From an uncultured Pirellula sp. (GTDB taxonomy: Bacteria > Planctomycetota > Planctomycetia > Pirellulales > Pirellulaceae): a DNA stretch of 14,131 nucleotides. The DNA lies in contig CAILTZ010000319.1 of NCBI GenBank assembly GCA_903837255.1, forward strand, positions 1 to 14,131, given 5' to 3'. Each line of letters begins with the position of its first letter. Position 1 is the first letter of the stretch. Under the pieces are notes generated by a model that was not told the DNA's origin, did not search any database, and saw nothing but the letters and a program-made list of their open reading frames with translations. Below, one piece after another: positions 1 through 7,308 of this stretch. The position numbers and the translations under genes are program-made.

Positions 1-1892
1 GCCACGATCAGCGTTTTGGGGATCAAGTCGCATGTCCAGCCTTTGTCCTTTTGCTTTCCCTTCTTGTCGGTCTCTAGGATGCGCGTCGGTTCGGCTTTCC
101 ATCCATCGGCGGAGATCGCGTAGCAATCGTCCTGCATCGCTGCCGACCAGTAGTCCATCAGGTGCTGGTAGATGTCGTAAGAATTGAGAATGGATAATTG
201 AGAATGGAGAATTGCTGACCCGTCGTTGGGGCGGTAATGGTCCAGAAGGGTCTCCGATAGCGTCGCGATCATCTGCTTAGGATGAAAGCCGGGCTTGAGT
301 CCCTTGAGCGTCTTGGACGTCTTCCCACGCCAAGCAGCAAAGTGGTTGTTCATTCCATCGATAAATGCCGTAAACTCGGGGTGCTCGTAGATGGTCTTTT
401 TGATGGCGGACTTGTCGACCTTGAGGTCGAGGTATCCCTTGCGGTTCTTCTTGAACAGCGATTGCTGGAGTTTGGGGCACACTGCCCAGTAGCGATCGAG
501 GGCTTGGAAGTCCGCTTCGGGGATACCGCCCAAGAGGTGGCCGGCGATGTCTTGTAAGTCTTCGGCTTGCTGGCTGTCGATGTAGCGAGGCAAGTTCAAG
601 TTGAAATCGTTCTTTTCGATTTCCTCGAGTGGCACCATCCGGGAGTAACGCGGCAGCTCGGACTGCTTGTTGAACACGTCGACGATCTTGTGGATGTCCT
701 GATCGCGCAGCCGGTTCTTTGGCCCATCCTTCATGTAGCCCGAGCTCGCGTCGATCATGAAGATCCCTTTGCGAGCCTGTGCGTACTCCTTGTCGATCAC
801 CACGATACAAGCCGGGATACCCGTGCCGTAGAACAAGTTCGCTGGCAGACCGATGATTCCCTTGATGTAGCCTTTGCGGATCAGATTGCGACGGATGTCG
901 GCTTCGGCGTTCCCTCGAAACAGCACCCCGTGCGGAAGAATACAAGCCCCTTTGCCCGTGGACTTGAGCGAACGGACGATGTGGAGCAGGTAGGCATAGT
1001 CTCCTTGTTTGCCAGGAGGCACACCGAAGCCTGAGAAACGATCGAAGGAATCGTTATTGGGATCTAGGCCCGTGCTCCAGCGTTTGTCGGAGAACGGAGG
1101 ATTGGCGACCACGAAGTCGAACTGCTTGAGCGAGTCCCCTTCTTTGAATTTCGGATCGGTAAGCGTGTTGCCTTGGACGATCGATGCCGTCGGGGTGTTG
1201 TGCAGGATCATGTTCATCCGGGCCAGTACCGCGGTGGCCGAGTCTTTTTCCTGCCCGTAGAGCGTCACCGGAGTCGGAGCCTCGTGCGCGACTTTTAGGA
1301 GCAACGAGCCCGAGCCGCAGGTCGGATCGCTCACGGTCGTGTTGGCACTGGTTTTGGTTGTCGAGATACCGATGATCCGGGCCATGATCAGGCTGACTTC
1401 GGCAGGCGTTAGGAATTGGCCTTTGCTCTTGCCGCTTTCGACCGCGAAGTGCCGCATGAGGTATTCGTAAGCATCCCCGAGGATATCGTCCCCATCGGCT
1501 CGGTTCTTGGAGAAGTCCAGTGCTGGGTTTTCGAAGATCGCGATCAGGTTCGTGAGGCGATCGACCATTTCCTTGCCCGAACCGAGCTTCGAGGGATCGT
1601 TGAAGTCGGGCATGTCCGACAATTGGTTCGCGCTAGCCAGTGGGGCGACGATCTTTTTGTTAATCTGGTCACCGATATCGGTTTTGCCTTTGAGGGCGAC
1701 CATATCTTTAAAGCTTGCACCATCAGGAATTTTGATCGGAGCGAACGGTTGGCCGGCGTACTTATCGCTGACGTATTTGATGAACAGCAGGACCAGCACG
1801 TAGTCTTTGTACTGGCTAGCGTCCATGCCACCGCGGAGTTCATCGCAGCTAGACCAGAGGGAAGAGTAGAGCTCGGATTTCTTCAATGCCAT
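1..1892 (-). CDS. hsdM: Type I restriction-modification methyltransferase subunit HsdM (3' end beyond window)
   Basis: This is the N6-adenine methyltransferase subunit of a type I restriction-modification enzyme; with HsdS it methylates host recognition sites. I translated 630 open codons from ATG at 1892; the frame is still open at base 1, so the C-terminus and stop lie outside. Residues 1-130 match the helical HsdM N-terminal domain (MALKKSELYSSLWSSCDELR). QFLTP near 159-163 precedes the SAM-binding motif DPTCGSG (189-195) and the catalytic NPPF (264-267), so the active site is intact. The C-terminal region carries the YDIYQHLMDYW segment of the long HsdM subgroup. A good ribosome binding site (AAGGAA) lies 9 nt before the ATG. 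The gene follows a small HTH gene by 25 bp and is probably co-transcribed with it. A 33-nt tandem-repeat tract at 182-214 encodes about residues 560-571. hsdS and hsdR are not visible and are inferred to lie to the left. Confidence 0.94.
   Translation of the reverse strand, partial: MALKKSELYSSLWSSCDELRGGMDASQYKDYVLVLLFIKYVSDKYAGQPFAPIKIPDGASFKDMVALKGKTDIGDQINKKIVAPLASANQLSDMPDFNDPSKLGSGKEMVDRLTNLIAIFENPALDFSKNRADGDDILGDAYEYLMRHFAVESGKSKGQFLTPAEVSLIMARIIGISTTKTSANTTVSDPTCGSGSLLLKVAHEAPTPVTLYGQEKDSATAVLARMNMILHNTPTASIVQGNTLTDPKFKEGDSLKQFDFVVANPPFSDKRWSTGLDPNNDSFDRFSGFGVPPGKQGDYAYLLHIVRSLKSTGKGACILPHGVLFRGNAEADIRRNLIRKGYIKGIIGLPANLFYGTGIPACIVVIDKEYAQARKGIFMIDASSGYMKDGPKNRLRDQDIHKIVDVFNKQSELPRYSRMVPLEEIEKNDFNLNLPRYIDSQQAEDLQDIAGHLLGGIPEADFQALDRYWAVCPKLQQSLFKKNRKGYLDLKVDKSAIKKTIYEHPEFTAFIDGMNNHFAAWRGKTSKTLKGLKPGFHPKQMIATLSETLLDHYRPNDGSAILHSQLSILNSYDIYQHLMDYWSAAMQDDCYAISADGWKAEPTRILETDKKGKQKDKGWTCDLIPKTLIV
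182..214. repeat. 14-bp direct tandem repeat inside hsdM
   Basis: Two consecutive 14-bp units read AATTGAGAATGGAT (182-195) and AATTGAGAATGGAG (196-209), followed by a partial third unit AATTG (210-214). The tract lies inside hsdM in an open frame; on the coding strand it is read roughly as ILHSQLSILNS, just before the conserved YDIYQHLMDYW segment. It is AT-rich and low in complexity compared with the surrounding coding DNA. I infer a late insertion or expansion tolerated in a loop. Confidence 0.85.
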
Positions 1893-1901
1893 GCGGACGT
1901 G

Positions 1902-1907
1902 TTCCTT
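1902..1907 (-). promoter_or_regulatory. Ribosome binding site of hsdM
   Basis: AAGGAA on the minus strand lies 9 nt before the hsdM ATG at 1892. It supports this start and the short 25-bp gap between the HTH gene and hsdM. Confidence 0.6.
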
Positions 1908-1917
1908 GGTATGTGCG

Positions 1918-2118
1918 TTACTTGGTGACCTTGATCGGGCGAGCGGTCTTTTTCAAAAACGCATCTAGGTCACTTCGTTTAAATAGTCGATATCCGTTCG
2001 CTGGATTGCGATGCATCGGAATCTCACCGCGAGCAGCCCATTTGCGGATCGTGTTGTGGTGGACGCCGAGGTATTCGGCCGCCTCTGCGGTGTGCATGTA
2101 TTGCGTCAATTTGGTCAT
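1918..2118 (-). CDS. Small helix-turn-helix DNA-binding protein (MerR/excisionase-like HTH_17 type)
   Basis: A 66-residue protein made almost entirely of one winged helix-turn-helix of the MerR/excisionase kind. The helices are AEAAEYLGVHHNTIRKWAAR (residues 10-29), then a wing (GEIPMHRNPANGYRLFKR) and a short helix SDLDAFLKK, ending in a basic tail. It has no other domain. The start at 2118 is supported by GAGG 8 nt upstream. It sits directly upstream of hsdM on the same strand, so it is either a controller of the restriction-modification operon or an excisionase-like protein from a former mobile element. No integrase is visible in the window, which favours the regulator role by inference. 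A 13-bp palindrome at 2142-2154, just before its start, is a possible operator. Confidence 0.82.
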   Translation of the reverse strand: MTKLTQYMHTAEAAEYLGVHHNTIRKWAARGEIPMHRNPANGYRLFKRSDLDAFLKKTARPIKVTK

Positions 2119-2126
2119 GGTGTTGG

Positions 2127-2130
2127 CCTC
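2127..2130 (-). promoter_or_regulatory. Ribosome binding site of the HTH gene
   Basis: GAGG on the minus strand lies 8 nt before the ATG at 2118. It supports this start over the internal Met at residue 8. Confidence 0.45.
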
Positions 2131-2141
2131 GTTACGTTAAG

Positions 2142-2154
2142 GGCGAAATTCGCC
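2142..2154. promoter_or_regulatory. Perfect inverted repeat upstream of the HTH gene (candidate operator)
   Basis: GGCGAA and TTCGCC form perfect 6-bp arms around a single central A. The site is centred 30 bp upstream of the HTH start codon, where an operator for self-regulation would be expected. The short arms mean chance occurrence is possible, and binding by the HTH protein is only an inference. I see no convincing -35/-10 pair around it. Confidence 0.35.
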
Positions 2155-2400
2155 AGACGAGAAGCCTAACACACCCTACACGGCTTGAACATCACCCCGC
2201 CATTATTGGCCAATTCTGGCAACCGGCTCGAAACAATGGGAATCCCAGCCGAATTGTCGCCAGACCACGCTTGAGCTGTTGCGAATTTCCTGGCTTCATG
2301 TGTGTTAACGCCAAACGAAAAGATCCTTAGCGACGCGTTCCGCACGATGGAGCAGGGAAAAGACGCTCGATTCGGCAAGACCCAGCGGGGGCGACTTCAC

Positions 2401-2410
2401 GCTGGCCAGC
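2401..2410. repeat. Perfect 10-bp palindrome
   Basis: GCTGGCCAGC is its own reverse complement. It lies 9 bp from the larger GC-rich hairpin at 2420-2446, and the two may be parts of one dispersed repeat. Function unknown. Confidence 0.35.
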
Positions 2411-2419
2411 CGCAAGTGG

Positions 2420-2446
2420 AACGCAGCCGCCTGCGGCGGGCGCGTT
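2420..2446. repeat. GC-rich imperfect inverted repeat
   Basis: AACGC...GCGTT form outer 5-bp arms and GCCGC...GCGGC form inner 5-bp arms around a CT loop, with small unpaired bulges (A on one side, GGGC on the other). There is no T-run immediately after it on the minus strand, so it is not a classical intrinsic terminator, although it could still stop or stabilise the jet transcript. It resembles short GC-rich intergenic repeats common in bacterial genomes. Only one copy is visible here. Confidence 0.4.
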
Positions 2447-2609
2447 GGGTTTTGGACTGGATTGACGGCGGACGTTGTTGACGTAGGGGGCAAGCAGTTG
2501 GATTGAAGTCCAAATAACTTTTGAGGTCTTATATCGAAAGCGCAGAGGAATTTTATCAAAAACCTCCCAACACAATGGCCTAGCATTCGGGGCATCGATC
2601 CGACCCGCA

Positions 2610-2834
2610 TTATCCAAGGTAGATCGGCGTCAGTACGCACTCTTGGGTGTCAAGCTCTGAACACCAACCCTCGAAAACCGCGTTGTGGATCAGGATCTCC
2701 CGAACCTCCCTGCCGGTCTCAAAGATATCGCCTAGCAAAACATACTGATCGACTTTCCTGCGACCAAGCAGATCGATGGCGTTGACCAAATAATCGTTCG
2801 ACTCGTGGATATCTGACAAAATCCCTATCTTCAT
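2610..2834 (-). CDS. Truncated metallophosphoesterase-like protein, fifth cistron of the jet operon
   Basis: A 74-residue product starting at the ATG whose ATGA overlaps the jetD stop (2831-2834). An in-frame ATG five codons earlier (2849) is possible but less typical. The N-terminus matches calcineurin-like phosphoesterases: MKIGILSDIHESNDYL gives the metal-binding D-x-H (D8, H10), and YVLLGDIF gives the GD motif (G35-D36). Family members normally run past 150 residues and continue with GNH(D/E), a further His and GH-x-H. None of these is present here. Similarity fades after about HNAV (residues 50-53), and a stop follows at residue 75. It is therefore probably a decayed gene, unable to form the full two-metal site. 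I checked the other two minus-strand frames just downstream for a frameshifted GNHD and found none. The tight coupling to jetD suggests that an intact phosphoesterase was once co-produced with Wadjet. Confidence 0.6.
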   Translation of the reverse strand: MKIGILSDIHESNDYLVNAIDLLGRRKVDQYVLLGDIFETGREVREILIHNAVFEGWCSELDTQECVLTPIYLG

Positions 2835-3979
2835 GCTCGCCTGCTCCAAGCCATCAGATTTCGATGGACTACCTGCGGCGACAAAAACTCTTGCTCGAGC
2901 CTACCGAGCCTTTCTCCTAACAATCGACGGTACAACGTTGACTCTTGTGGATCGAGCCCCTCTGGGACCTTGGAATCGGCTCGAATCGGCTCTGCCACCG
3001 CTGAGTCCCGATGAGAGTCAAAGGTCTCTGAATCCATCAGCATCGATTCCAAATGAGCTGCGGCCAGCCGAGCCTTGGCCAAAAACTGCAAGCCCCACGT
3101 ATCGATATCTCCCCAATAACCGACCTGCTTGTCGGCAAGCCAATCGGCTTGGGTCCAGCTCAAATCGAAACCAGACCCAAGCACCGCAATCGTCCCTTCC
3201 AACGGGCACAACTGGTGCTGCGAAGTTTCGTTCTCAACGATCAATAGACGTCGACCTGGCAAGGGTTTCTTGGCCAAATCCGAAGACTTGATCCGAACCT
3301 TTTCAAACGGCAATAGACCTCCATCCAAATCGATGACCAAGAGCCAATGCTCTGATTCCTGAGCCGCGCCGAGAAAGGTTTCCAGTCCCAACCGGCTGGC
3401 TTCTCCATCATAGCGAGCATCCAGCAGAGCTTCGATCAAGGATCCATTCCTCTCGAAGAACTTGGTGTCGATCCCCTCGAGTGACAACGTCCTAAGTGGA
3501 CGACCCTTGGCACAGCCTGGCTCTATGGCCAACGCCAACTTAGTAGCTTGTACGACCTCTTGGGTCGCTTTGGATACCCAAAGCGATCGTCTGCGCACAA
3601 GGAGCGAATGAAAAACCGCATCGGACTCTTGGACGATCTGTCCCATGTTCCGAAACTCAGCGCGAATACCTGCGTCGGATATCCCTTCGATCCATTCGGA
3701 GGGCTTGCTCAGCCGCCAAGCAACAGGCACGCTCACCGGCTGGCTCGCATGCCGAGAAACGACATCCTCCCATAGGACTTGGCCAACAGCGATATTTCTC
3801 CATGCATCGAGGTGGCGTTTCACGGCGTCTAGCTCGTCTCGGATCTTGCGAGAACTGGGCTTGCCGATCCAGAGGGTGACCGGCCAAGCCCCTGAGAAGC
3901 ACAGGAGTCGCGATTCTCGACAGGCTGCGTTCTCCCATTGCCTGCGTAGTTTGCTTCTGAGTTCGGCGGGCGATTTCAT
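2831..3979 (-). CDS. jetD: Wadjet protein JetD, Toprim-domain nuclease
   Basis: JetD is the nuclease subunit of the Wadjet anti-plasmid system; in characterised systems it cuts small circular DNA after loop extrusion by JetABC. The 382-residue product matches the DUF3322-DUF2220 layout. The N-terminal arm is about residues 1-180, with the family motif GIDTKFFERN near 169-178. The C-terminal Toprim fold has LLIVENETS (E249) and GYWGDIDTWG (D291, D293), the acidic metal-binding set of Toprim nucleases, so the active site appears complete. I start at 3979, where ATGA overlaps the jetC stop (3976-3979). The frame is open 11 codons further upstream, but that would overlap jetC more deeply. Its stop overlaps the next cistron in the same way. 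Length is normal for the family. Confidence 0.93.
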   Translation of the reverse strand: MKSPAELRSKLRRQWENAACRESRLLCFSGAWPVTLWIGKPSSRKIRDELDAVKRHLDAWRNIAVGQVLWEDVVSRHASQPVSVPVAWRLSKPSEWIEGISDAGIRAEFRNMGQIVQESDAVFHSLLVRRRSLWVSKATQEVVQATKLALAIEPGCAKGRPLRTLSLEGIDTKFFERNGSLIEALLDARYDGEASRLGLETFLGAAQESEHWLLVIDLDGGLLPFEKVRIKSSDLAKKPLPGRRLLIVENETSQHQLCPLEGTIAVLGSGFDLSWTQADWLADKQVGYWGDIDTWGLQFLAKARLAAAHLESMLMDSETFDSHRDSAVAEPIRADSKVPEGLDPQESTLYRRLLGERLGRLEQEFLSPQVVHRNLMAWSRRA

Positions 3980-6900
3980 TGACTTCGCGCGATTTCCTCG
4001 AGCTTCTCCCAAGAGATCGATGCCAGGCTGGCTTCTTTGCCAGGCCTCTGCACGCAGACCACTTTGCGGGTATGTTTCTTGAGCAATCCGATCTCCTTGT
4101 TCGGGGTGACAAAGATCGGATGCAGGCTGAAGATCCGAAGAGCTTCAATGATTCGGCTCGCTGCCGATGGTGAACTTTTCGAAAAGGCTTCGTCCAACAC
4201 CACCGTACCGTAAAGAGGCTTGGTCGCTGCCGGTGGACACAGGGCATAACTGAGCGAGGCTGTCAGGATGTGGCTTGCCATCAACTCTTTCTCTCCACCG
4301 CTACCGCTTTGCGAGCCGGTGCGAGGGGGGGATCGATCGCCGGTCTTTCGATCCACCTCGACGACAAAGAATTGCAACCTAAACCGTGGATCCAATAGGG
4401 CCTTGGATCCCTGCAATCGTCTGTTCTGGCCTGCCTCGCGCAGAATCGCTACCATCTCCTGAAGTGCCTTGAAGTGGCTCTCGCCACCGTCATCTTTCAG
4501 AGCCGCATGCCTAACTCTCTGCATGGCGATGTTGAGCGACCTCAACCGTTCGTCCTTCATGCGCTGTGGCAAGAGTTGTAAATAGCGTCCGGAACGAAAG
4601 TCGACTTTGACCAACGTATGATTCAGTTCCGCAATCCGCTCCTCGATGGCATCGACCTCTTCGTCGATGCTGGCCAGCAACTGCGTGACCCCTTGGTCGC
4701 TCGACCGGTTCAAATACTCCAGGAACCTGGTCCGTTTTTCGGGCAACGCCTCCTCGGTCAAGACCCGAAGCCGCTCCAAGTAGAAGGGGACCTCTTCGAT
4801 GTTCGAGCCGACCTCGACCAACGCGCCGGTATCGACTCTTTTGGCGATCTCCATCTTGCGCACAAGCTGTTGCTCGAAATCTGCCTCGCGGACGAGTTGC
4901 TCGTCTAGCTGCGACTCGATTTCCTTGGCCAATCGTCGTTCGTATTCGATGAGCCGCTGGGCTGCAACGTCGGCTTCGACCTTCAGGTGCTTGGCGGCCA
5001 GCAATTCTTCTTCCTCCTTGAGCCCAGCACCAGACCGATTGCGAGCATCCTCGCATTGCTGATCGGCCGAAGTTCGCTTGTCGCTGTAGACGGCGATCTC
5101 GGCTCGCTGATCGCTCATCGCTTGACGGAGCGCTTCGAGCTTCGCATTCTCCTTCTCATAGTCTGCTTTTGCTTGACTGGCGTTGGACTTCGGATCGAGC
5201 AATCCTTCGAGCCGTTGCATGGATCGCTGCATCTCCGACTCAGCCTTGGGCAGATCGATCGTCGAGAATTCCAAACCCAGCAGGGCTTCGATAACGCGCA
5301 AGGTCTCTTCGAGTTGCTTGAGCTTTTGCTGCGATTTCTGTACGGTCTTCTTTCCTTCGTCGGCCAATCGAGTCGCATCGAGGCATTGCTTGGCCAGTGA
5401 ATCGAGCTGATCCTTGTTGTCAAAACCGGTCATCCAGTCTTGATCGAGCCTGCGTTGGTCTTGCTTTTCGAATTTGCCATGCTTGCCAGAGATCATGCCT
5501 TCGAGAGTCAATCCATGCTCCGTGCTTTTGAGCGCCTCTGCCGATCGCACGCAATGCAAATCTCGTGATGAGAGTAGCAGCATGGCTGCGTCCTTCAACG
5601 CATGGGGCTTGATGTTGAGCTTTTTGACGTAACCGTCCTCGAACAAATGGATCTGCTTGGAGCTCGACTCGGCCGACACAAGCCGCACGTGCAGACGGTT
5701 GTCTCGATCGTTGACCCATCGCAAGGCTTCCTTGATACGCTCCTCGGGGACCAAGATCCGGAGCCGTTCGGAACCCAGTGCCCTTTCGATCGCTCCTCGC
5801 CAGTTCGATTCGGTCGCTTTGACCTCGATCAACTCGGCCAAGAAGGGGAGGTCCGAGTCGCGAAGCGAGATCTGCTGGGCAAGTTCCGACCGGAAGTCTT
5901 GGAAGTGGGGTGGGATGTTCGAACCAGGTCGCTGCTTGACCTTGCGGATCGCCTCGGTCAACTCCTCGACGAGTTGCTGATGCCCGCTTTGCAGCGACAT
6001 CGCCTGTAGGGTTGCTGACTCCTGAGCTTGGTAATCGGCACTGAGTGTTTGTTGTCGCTTTTGAAGCTCCTTTTGATTGGCTCGGAGGTTGTTCTCATCG
6101 AGCGAGTCATTCAATCCGAAACGGGCGACCATTTGGCAATATAGAGCCGCCTGTTTCTTGCGCTCCTCGACAAGCTTGCGTTGGGCGGCGATGGTGTTTT
6201 CCAATTCACCGATGATGTTTCCACCGAGTTCCAAGTAGCGCTCGCGCAATGAGTCGACTTTTGCACCTGCAAGGGTTGCCTTTTGCTCCAGATCTAAAAG
6301 CGCACTTTGGCTCTGCTCGATCTGTGCGGTCAGACGCTGCGATTCCTGAGCCCATTTCTCTTGGCTGATCCGAGCAAACCAGATCGGAAGTACACGCTTG
6401 AGTATCTGGAGCTTCTGAGTCTTTCGCTGCGACTTGAGCAACCGATCGTGTTCCTCCTGGACCGGGAGCAAGGACTCCTGTTGTCGCTGAGCCAATTGCA
6501 ACTCGGCATGGATGTCCGAGAGATTGTCGAATTCAGAAGCAACCTCTAACGCTCGGTCGAACGCAGAGCGGTCATCGAGTACTAGCTCGCGAAAGATCTC
6601 GTCGATGCTGTTGAGCTGCTTGAGCCCCGCGGCGCGATTCAGCAGTGTGAAGGCGTTTTCGCTGACATCAAAGAACTTGCGAATCCGCTCTAAATAACTC
6701 CTTTTGCTCTCGAAGAATCGCAGGTTGGCAGTCTCTCGACCCATTTTGAGCAGATCCCGAACCCCATCCTCATGGAGCATCCTGAGCCAAGCGTCAAAGC
6801 TCTGATCGGGGGCCATCGAAAAGACCCAACGCCGCTTCAAATCATCAGCCGCATTGCCAGTCCCCTCGGTCCAGAAGATTCCAGCAAGCTTGACCTGCTG

Positions 6901-7308
6901 CTTGCCACCGACATACGTCGCGCAGATGCCGCTGATCGTCTTGCCCGGTCGAGCCACTTCCTGCCGTCCGTCGGCACCATCGCCACCGAGCACTCCCCGC
7001 ACGTATTCGATCAGCGTTCGGTCGCTTTCGTGCCCACCGGTGGATGCCAAGTTGTAGCGAGGTTGTGCTACCAAGAGAGTCATCAACGCATCGACCAACG
7101 TCGTTTTGCCGCTACCGGTCGGACCGATGATGGCTGTCCCGCGAGGATCAAACTCGGCGCGGTGCATCCCGCGAAAAGGTCCCCAGTTGTAGACCTCCAA
7201 TCGACTCAAGACAAACGAAGTTTCTGCCTGCGCCGTGGGCATCGCCTCGATGTCGTCGCGATCGACTGGGCCGGAGTCGCTGTCCTGAGGTTTAGTGCGC
7301 TGAGCCAT
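3976..7308 (-). CDS. jetC: Wadjet protein JetC, SMC/MukB-like ATPase
   Basis: JetC is the motor of Wadjet, an SMC-type ATPase that with JetA and JetB forms a dimeric loop-extruding complex recognising small circular DNA. The product is about 1,110 residues. Numbering from a GTG one codon earlier (7311), Walker A is GPTGSGKTT at 63-71, the ABC signature is GSGGEKE at about 1003-1009, and Walker B is TVVLDEA at 1036-1042 with catalytic E1041. Between the head halves lie Gln/Glu/Arg-rich coiled coils at about 265-480 and 635-930, around a globular hinge-like region at about 485-635. This is the MukB-like layout of type I Wadjet. The start is ambiguous (GTG 7311 or ATG 7308). I choose ATG because AAGGAG lies 7 nt before it but only 4 nt before the GTG. 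The stop overlaps the jetD start. Confidence 0.95.
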   Translation of the reverse strand: MAQRTKPQDSDSGPVDRDDIEAMPTAQAETSFVLSRLEVYNWGPFRGMHRAEFDPRGTAIIGPTGSGKTTLVDALMTLLVAQPRYNLASTGGHESDRTLIEYVRGVLGGDGADGRQEVARPGKTISGICATYVGGKQQVKLAGIFWTEGTGNAADDLKRRWVFSMAPDQSFDAWLRMLHEDGVRDLLKMGRETANLRFFESKRSYLERIRKFFDVSENAFTLLNRAAGLKQLNSIDEIFRELVLDDRSAFDRALEVASEFDNLSDIHAELQLAQRQQESLLPVQEEHDRLLKSQRKTQKLQILKRVLPIWFARISQEKWAQESQRLTAQIEQSQSALLDLEQKATLAGAKVDSLRERYLELGGNIIGELENTIAAQRKLVEERKKQAALYCQMVARFGLNDSLDENNLRANQKELQKRQQTLSADYQAQESATLQAMSLQSGHQQLVEELTEAIRKVKQRPGSNIPPHFQDFRSELAQQISLRDSDLPFLAELIEVKATESNWRGAIERALGSERLRILVPEERIKEALRWVNDRDNRLHVRLVSAESSSKQIHLFEDGYVKKLNIKPHALKDAAMLLLSSRDLHCVRSAEALKSTEHGLTLEGMISGKHGKFEKQDQRRLDQDWMTGFDNKDQLDSLAKQCLDATRLADEGKKTVQKSQQKLKQLEETLRVIEALLGLEFSTIDLPKAESEMQRSMQRLEGLLDPKSNASQAKADYEKENAKLEALRQAMSDQRAEIAVYSDKRTSADQQCEDARNRSGAGLKEEEELLAAKHLKVEADVAAQRLIEYERRLAKEIESQLDEQLVREADFEQQLVRKMEIAKRVDTGALVEVGSNIEEVPFYLERLRVLTEEALPEKRTRFLEYLNRSSDQGVTQLLASIDEEVDAIEERIAELNHTLVKVDFRSGRYLQLLPQRMKDERLRSLNIAMQRVRHAALKDDGGESHFKALQEMVAILREAGQNRRLQGSKALLDPRFRLQFFVVEVDRKTGDRSPPRTGSQSGSGGEKELMASHILTASLSYALCPPAATKPLYGTVVLDEAFSKSSPSAASRIIEALRIFSLHPIFVTPNKEIGLLKKHTRKVVCVQRPGKEASLASISWEKLEEIARSQ

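Larger units (their letters stand above)
2119..2609. other. Intergenic block without a supported gene
   Basis: About 490 bp separate the last jet-operon cistron from the HTH gene. Open frames here (for example 2305-2640 and 2327-2617 on the minus strand) have no recognisable motif, show low-complexity Pro/Ala/Gly-rich translations, and overlap one another in different frames, so I do not call them. The block contains a GC-rich imperfect hairpin (2420-2446), a perfect 10-bp palindrome (2401-2410) and the candidate operator at 2142-2154. It must also hold the promoter of the HTH-hsdM unit, though I cannot place it. Confidence 0.6.

Noticed and set aside
182..214. CRISPR-like repeat
   Set aside because: Units are 14 bp, directly abutting and without spacers, inside a coding gene; it is a simple tandem repeat.
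277..945. 222-codon minus-strand open frame
   Set aside because: It overlaps hsdM on the same strand in another frame. The hsdM frame carries the conserved motifs; this one is Arg/Pro/Ser-rich noise.
2305..2640. 111- and 96-codon overlapping minus-strand frames in the intergenic block
   Set aside because: They overlap each other in different frames, have low-complexity Ala/Pro/Gly-rich translations, and show no motif or good ribosome binding site.
3657..4247. 196-codon minus-strand open frame over the jetC-jetD junction
   Set aside because: It is an alternative frame of jetC and jetD. Both real frames have intact motifs through this stretch, so it is not evidence of a frameshift.
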